NCBI RefSeq assembly: GCF_947497695.1
Contig: NZ_CANMHM010000001.1
Span: 372,001 to 436,000 of the forward strand
Direction: 5' to 3'
Source: an uncultured Polaribacter sp.
Lineage (GTDB): Bacteria; Bacteroidota; Bacteroidia; Flavobacteriales; Flavobacteriaceae
DNA: 64,000 nt
Shown here in pieces: positions 60,040 to 64,000 of this stretch. The notes beneath the pieces were generated by a model. The model did no database searches, was not told the DNA's origin, and saw only the letters and a program-made list of their open reading frames with translations. Each line of letters opens with the position of its first letter. Within the stretch, counting starts at the first letter, position 1. The position numbers and the translations under genes were made by a program.

Positions 60040-60393
60040 TTATCTTTCTTTTCTTATAAGTAAAAAAGTTTCATTTTCTAGAGCTAAATAACCTTCATCA
60101 TAAATGTAAAAATAGGTATTTCCTGTTTTTGTTTTGTAAATAGATGTAAAAAACTGAAAGTCGAAACCTTTATCATATAACTTGGTTCTAGATACTTTAG
60201 TTTTACCTGTTGGGTTTAATTCTGATAAAATTTTATAATTTTTTCTAAGACGATTATTAATATTTCTTATCAGATTTTTACTGTCTTTATTTACTCGATT
60301 ATTGTAAGCATTTCTGCAATAATCTGAACAGAATTTTTTATCAATTCTTCCTTTTACAGCTTCTTCACATTCTAAACACTTTCTTTTTTCCAT
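60040..60393 (-). CDS. Small zinc-finger protein of flavobacteria
   Basis: 117 residues from ATG at 60393; an ATG at 60429 adds 12 residues but sits 7 nt from a hairpin that would mask it. N-terminal RKCLECEEAVKGRIDKKFCSDYCRNAYNN has two C-x2/3-C pairs, a treble-clef-like zinc site seen in flavobacterial DUF2116-type proteins. The rest is basic (RNINNRLRKNYKIL), then a strand-rich half (KGFDFQFFTSIYKTKTGNTYFYIYDEGYLAL). Nucleic acid contact is likely, but the role is not known. Confidence 0.75.
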   Translation of the reverse strand: MEKRKCLECEEAVKGRIDKKFCSDYCRNAYNNRVNKDSKNLIRNINNRLRKNYKILSELNPTGKTKVSRTKLYDKGFDFQFFTSIYKTKTGNTYFYIYDEGYLALENETFLLIRKER

Positions 60394-60429
60394 AGCATTA
60401 TTGGATTTACTAAGTCCTAAAGTACTCAT

Positions 60430-60798
60430 AATTTATCCGTTTTTAAACGGTTTTTTATCAAAATTTAAACATCCATAAATATTAAATAGTATCATTACCA
60501 CTAATTTAGATTCACTTAATACTAATTATATTATAAACAATAACTCAAGCTATTATCTATACTAAAAAAACATAATGCTTCAAAAGTTTTAAAAACATAT
60601 CAAAATATGTTATTAATCATGCTACAAAAGTTATAATATTGAGTTTGTAAAAAACAAATTGTAATCAATAATTAGTATATATAATTAATGTCTCTAAATA
60701 AGAAACATCTATTTTCTTTTCATTAAATATTAAATTTCTAACGTTTTTATTTCTATTTTTTTATCAGAATAACAAAATTTAAAAAATTACATTTAATA
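60430..60798. other. Intergenic region with a leader hairpin, no gene seen
   Basis: 369 bp, very AT-rich. A hairpin CCGTTT-TT-AAACGG at 60437-60450, followed on the plus strand by TTTTTT, lies just ahead of the zinc-finger gene (minus strand). Otherwise nothing recognisable; the HTCS promoter must lie here, but I see no good match. Confidence 0.55.
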
Positions 60799-63700
60799 AT
60801 GATTCTTAATTTTAAAAATATCAATTCTTTTTTTATTTTTTTCTTATTGTCTATTGGTTTTATAAACTCACAAACAGTCACTAAAGATTATATTTTTGTA
60901 AATAAAGAAACCGTTACAAAGAGAGCTATTACAAGTATTATAGAAGACCATAAAGGCTTTATTTGGATGGGAACCAATGGTGCTGGTTTACAAAAATACA
61001 ATAGTTTTGAGTACACATCTTATCTTCAACAAAAAAACAACCCCAACTCTTTAAGTAGTTCTATTGTAAATTGTACTTACATAGACCAATCTAAAAGATT
61101 ATGGATTGGAACTGAATCTGGTTTAAATTTATACAATAGAAAACTAGATATATTTCAGCAAATCGCACTACAAAAAAAATCAAACCAAAGTATTCATGTC
61201 TATGCAATTTTAGAAACCAAAAATGGTGATTTATTGGTTGGAACGCATGAAAATGGTGTTTTTTTAATAAACAAAACTACTTTTGAGAGTAAACAAGTTA
61301 TTTTTGGAAATAGAACTACGTTTCCAGACTTACTCATCAACCAAATTGTAAAAGACAATAATGGTAAAATATATATAGCAAGTAATTTAGGTTTGTTTTA
61401 TTATAATGATGCAGAAATGAGCATGACTTTGGCTGCTTTTGATACCAAAAATGGTATCGATCATGTAAAAAATGCTATTGAATCTCTTGTAATTGATAAA
61501 GATGGTGCTATTTGGATTGGAACACTTGCTAGTGGTTTGATTAAAGTTTCTATGGGAACAAATTACTACTATAACATTGAGGTTTTTAATATTACAAGTA
61601 AAAGAATACTTGCTTTATTGATAAACGACAATCAAAGTATTTTTTGCGGAACAGAAAACGATGGTCTTTTTCATGTAAACTCTAATGGCAAGATCTTAAA
61701 AAATTATAAGTACAATAAATTTGACAAAAACAGCATTAAGTCTAATTCTATTTGGTCTTTATATAAAGACAGTGCAGGTAGAATTTGGGTTGGTTTTTAT
61801 AATAATGGTGTAGAAGTATATGATCAATATTATGATAAATTTAATGATATTGAAAGCTTACCTAATATGCCAAATTCTTTGCAATCTAAATCGGTTACAA
61901 GCATTGCAAAAGACAATTTAAACAGACTTTGGATTGGAATGGATGGAGGAGGTTTAGATATTTACAATCTAAACAACAAGAAATTTTCTCATATTACAGA
62001 CCAAATAAGTTCTGCCATAAAAGGTTTAGCGGGTTTAGATGTGCAAACTGTTTTTATAGATAGCAAATTTAATGTTTGGATTGGTACTTGGAATACAGGA
62101 ATCTATTTTCTTAAAAAAGGAAGTAATCAATTTATCAATTACAATGTTAGCAATACCAATGGCAATATTACATCTAATAGAATTTTAAGTTTCGCTGAAG
62201 ATAAAGAAGGCATTATTTGGATAGGGTCTTTTTTAAAGGGATTGCATTCTTACAACTTAAAAACGCAAGAATTTAAATATTATAATAGCCAATCATTTGT
62301 AAACCATAAAATAATTTATAGCAATATACGTAGTGTTTTTGTAGATTCAAATAATGCTGTTTGGTTAGGCACCACAAGAGGTTTGTATAAAGTTATTAAA
62401 GATAATAAAGACAGAAAAGTTTATGCTATAGAAGACTTAATTTCATCAGAATCTGAACATGAAATTAAAAATTTGACTTCAATTTTATCTTTGTATGAAG
62501 ATGCTAATAATAATTTATGGATTGGAACAGATGGAAATGGGTTATTTCAATTTAACTTAATCAATAAAAGAGTTAAAAACTTTGGGAAAGATGAGGGCTT
62601 AAAACTAGGAACAGTGGCCTCTATTATTCAATCTAAAGATGGTAATTTATGGCTGGGAGGAAATAAAGGATTGTCTAAATTAGAGGCTAATTATACATTT
62701 ATAAATTACACTGTAAATGATGGTTTATTGAGTAATGATTTTAATAACAACGCCGTTTTAGAAGATGAAAACGGAATCTTATATTTTGGTAATTATGCTG
62801 GTATTAACTATTTTAATCCAAAAGAAATTATAACCAACCCTTTTGAGCCTTCAATATATTTATCTGATTTTAAGCTTTTTAATAAATCGGTATCTATTAA
62901 TGATAAAAATTCTCCTTTAAAAAGTGTCCTTTCAGAAACATCAGAAATTACACTTACACACCAACAATCTGTTTTTACAATTTCTTATGCTGGTATTAAC
63001 TATACAAGATCAGAAAATAATAAATATGCCTACTATTTAGAAGGTTTTGAAAAAGATTGGAATTATGTAGAAGATATTACTGCAGCCACTTATACAAATA
63101 TTGGTTATGGCGAATATCTTTTTAAAGTAAAAGCAGCAAATAATGATGGTGTTTGGAACAAAAAACCTGCAACTTTAAAAATTACAATTCTTCCACCTTG
63201 GTGGATTTCTCCTTTGGCAATATTCTCTTATATACTATTTATTTTACTTGTTAGTTATCTTGCTTACAAAATTATAAATGTTAGAATTCAAGAAAAACGT
63301 TTAATTAAATTTGAACGCGATAAAAGGTTACAAGAAGATGAATTAAACGATAAAAAAATTCAGTTTTTTACCAATATTTCTCATGAATTTAGAACGCCTT
63401 TAACATTAATGTTGAATCCGTTAGAAGATATCATTAAAGATAAAACATTACAATTACCCGATTATGTAAAAGAAAAACACAATATTATCTACAAAAACAC
63501 AACGCGTTTAACAAGATTAATTAACGAGTTGATGGATTTTAGAAAACTACAATTTAATAAATTAACAGTTAATGCTTGTGAAATTGAAGCTGTGGCATTT
63601 ATTAACGAAGTTTCTAGTTACTTTAAAGAAGAAGCAGAGCAGCAAGACATTAAATTTTTCACAAAATCTAATATTAATTTCCTAACAGTCTGGGCAGATC

Positions 63701-64000
63701 CTGGTATGTTAGAAAAAATATTGTTCAACATTCTTTCTAATGCCTTTAAAGTAACTCCAGAAAAAGGCATGATAACAATTGAAATATCTATTCCTGAAGA
63801 GAAAAAAATATTACCATTAATTGATTCTGAAAATCCTATTTCCGTAATTGAAATTTGTATTACAGACACAGGTTCTGGTATTAAACAAAAAGAAATAGAC
63901 CAAATATTTGAGCGTTTTTACCAAGTAAAAGAAATGAATAGCCAATATTATGGTGGCACAGGTATTGGTTTAGAGGTTGTACAAAACTTTACCAATTTGC
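60799..64000 (+). CDS. Hybrid two-component system sensor (HTCS), 3' truncated by the window
   Basis: 1067 residues visible, open to the last base. Signal peptide/anchor (FIFFLLSIGFINSQ, about 13-26), then repeated beta-propeller blades with the marker IWIGT/G...GL (residues ~55-700), a Y_Y_Y domain (YAYYLEGFEKDWNYV, about 745-790), a membrane helix (PLAIFSYILFILLVSYLAYKII, about 804-825), a HisKA dimerisation domain with the phospho-His at about 862 (ISHEFRTPLTLM), and a HATPase with Asn at about 981 (NILSNAF) and the G-box TGIGLEVV at the window end. A response receiver and AraC domain are expected beyond. HTCS proteins bind oligosaccharides and control polysaccharide-utilisation loci. Confidence 0.9.
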   Translation, partial: MILNFKNINSFFIFFLLSIGFINSQTVTKDYIFVNKETVTKRAITSIIEDHKGFIWMGTNGAGLQKYNSFEYTSYLQQKNNPNSLSSSIVNCTYIDQSKRLWIGTESGLNLYNRKLDIFQQIALQKKSNQSIHVYAILETKNGDLLVGTHENGVFLINKTTFESKQVIFGNRTTFPDLLINQIVKDNNGKIYIASNLGLFYYNDAEMSMTLAAFDTKNGIDHVKNAIESLVIDKDGAIWIGTLASGLIKVSMGTNYYYNIEVFNITSKRILALLINDNQSIFCGTENDGLFHVNSNGKILKNYKYNKFDKNSIKSNSIWSLYKDSAGRIWVGFYNNGVEVYDQYYDKFNDIESLPNMPNSLQSKSVTSIAKDNLNRLWIGMDGGGLDIYNLNNKKFSHITDQISSAIKGLAGLDVQTVFIDSKFNVWIGTWNTGIYFLKKGSNQFINYNVSNTNGNITSNRILSFAEDKEGIIWIGSFLKGLHSYNLKTQEFKYYNSQSFVNHKIIYSNIRSVFVDSNNAVWLGTTRGLYKVIKDNKDRKVYAIEDLISSESEHEIKNLTSILSLYEDANNNLWIGTDGNGLFQFNLINKRVKNFGKDEGLKLGTVASIIQSKDGNLWLGGNKGLSKLEANYTFINYTVNDGLLSNDFNNNAVLEDENGILYFGNYAGINYFNPKEIITNPFEPSIYLSDFKLFNKSVSINDKNSPLKSVLSETSEITLTHQQSVFTISYAGINYTRSENNKYAYYLEGFEKDWNYVEDITAATYTNIGYGEYLFKVKAANNDGVWNKKPATLKITILPPWWISPLAIFSYILFILLVSYLAYKIINVRIQEKRLIKFERDKRLQEDELNDKKIQFFTNISHEFRTPLTLMLNPLEDIIKDKTLQLPDYVKEKHNIIYKNTTRLTRLINELMDFRKLQFNKLTVNACEIEAVAFINEVSSYFKEEAEQQDIKFFTKSNINFLTVWADPGMLEKILFNILSNAFKVTPEKGMITIEISIPEEKKILPLIDSENPISVIEICITDTGSGIKQKEIDQIFERFYQVKEMNSQYYGGTGIGLEVVQNFTNL

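Noticed and set aside
63618..63869. 83-residue minus-strand reading frame
   Set aside because: Antisense to the HATPase domain of the HTCS gene; no family resemblance.
1..64000. rRNA, tRNA or prophage genes
   Set aside because: No such sequence or phage structural genes were recognised, though tRNA search by eye is not exhaustive; tRNAscan-SE would settle it.

Overview
The window is AT-rich, densely coded chromosome from a member of the Bacteroidota, most likely a marine Flavobacteriaceae bacterium of the Polaribacter/Tenacibaculum kind. Grounds: -7 boxes of the form TAnnTTTG and few Shine-Dalgarno sequences; an sdhCAB locus with a one-piece cytochrome b; an IPExxxVDY-family protein before pyruvate kinase; a hybrid two-component system (HTCS) sensor; a relic of a type IX-secreted alginate lyase; and intergenic repeats typical of flavobacteria. 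The genus is an inference. I saw no rRNA, tRNA, CRISPR array, prophage or intact insertion sequence.

Layout. 1-9.3 kb: the end of a LysR regulator, a divergent HxlR/quinone-oxidoreductase-like pair with GTAAC operators, CvpA, two TlpA-type thioredoxins, an EamA exporter, YraN, a CrtA-like protein, an LD-carboxypeptidase and a Uma2 protein. 9.4-14.3 kb: metG, then a two-gene ATPase plus nuclease-like module (candidate defence system) and a histone-deacetylase-fold hydrolase. 14.5-27 kb: a mini-PspC protein, dut, gpsA, an MFS exporter, DUF547 and an arsenosugar-type glycosyltransferase, glpD, TerB, a PPOX-fold protein, a MazEF pair, an NhaC antiporter and pheS. 27-28.5 kb: gdhA.

28.5-35.8 kb is a catabolic island: a LacI regulator with a lipoprotein on one strand and, divergently, a coupled operon of a beta-decarboxylating dehydrogenase, a cyclase-family hydrolase, a DUF1537 acid-sugar kinase, an MFS acid importer and a Gfo/Idh/MocA dehydrogenase. 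Two LacI-type palindromes lie in the divergent promoter region. I read it as an acid-sugar pathway in which an isocitrate/tartrate dehydrogenase-family enzyme takes the place usually held by PdxA2.

35.8-38.5 kb holds a LysE exporter, a hydrolase and dinB. 38.5-45.8 kb is a phenolic-lipid type cluster: FAD oxidoreductase, methyltransferase, type III polyketide synthase, FabZ-like dehydratase, beta-ketoacyl synthase, acyl carrier protein and phosphopantetheinyl transferase, then YceI and a GreA-like coiled-coil protein. It is interrupted by flavobacterial repeats, including a tandemly duplicated element with inverted-repeat ends.

45.8-49.2 kb is a scarred region: a dead PL6 alginate lyase (three nonsense codons and an internal deletion) and a DUF6973 gene whose 3' end recurs as a broken copy beyond an SLC13 transporter. 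49.4-53.4 kb is sdhCAB with a four-helix-bundle (S23-type) gene between sdhA and sdhB. 53.7-60.4 kb is housekeeping: RNase H, purN, acpP, fabF, rnc, IPExxxVDY, pyk, a CBS protein and a zinc-finger protein. The window ends inside a large HTCS sensor gene.
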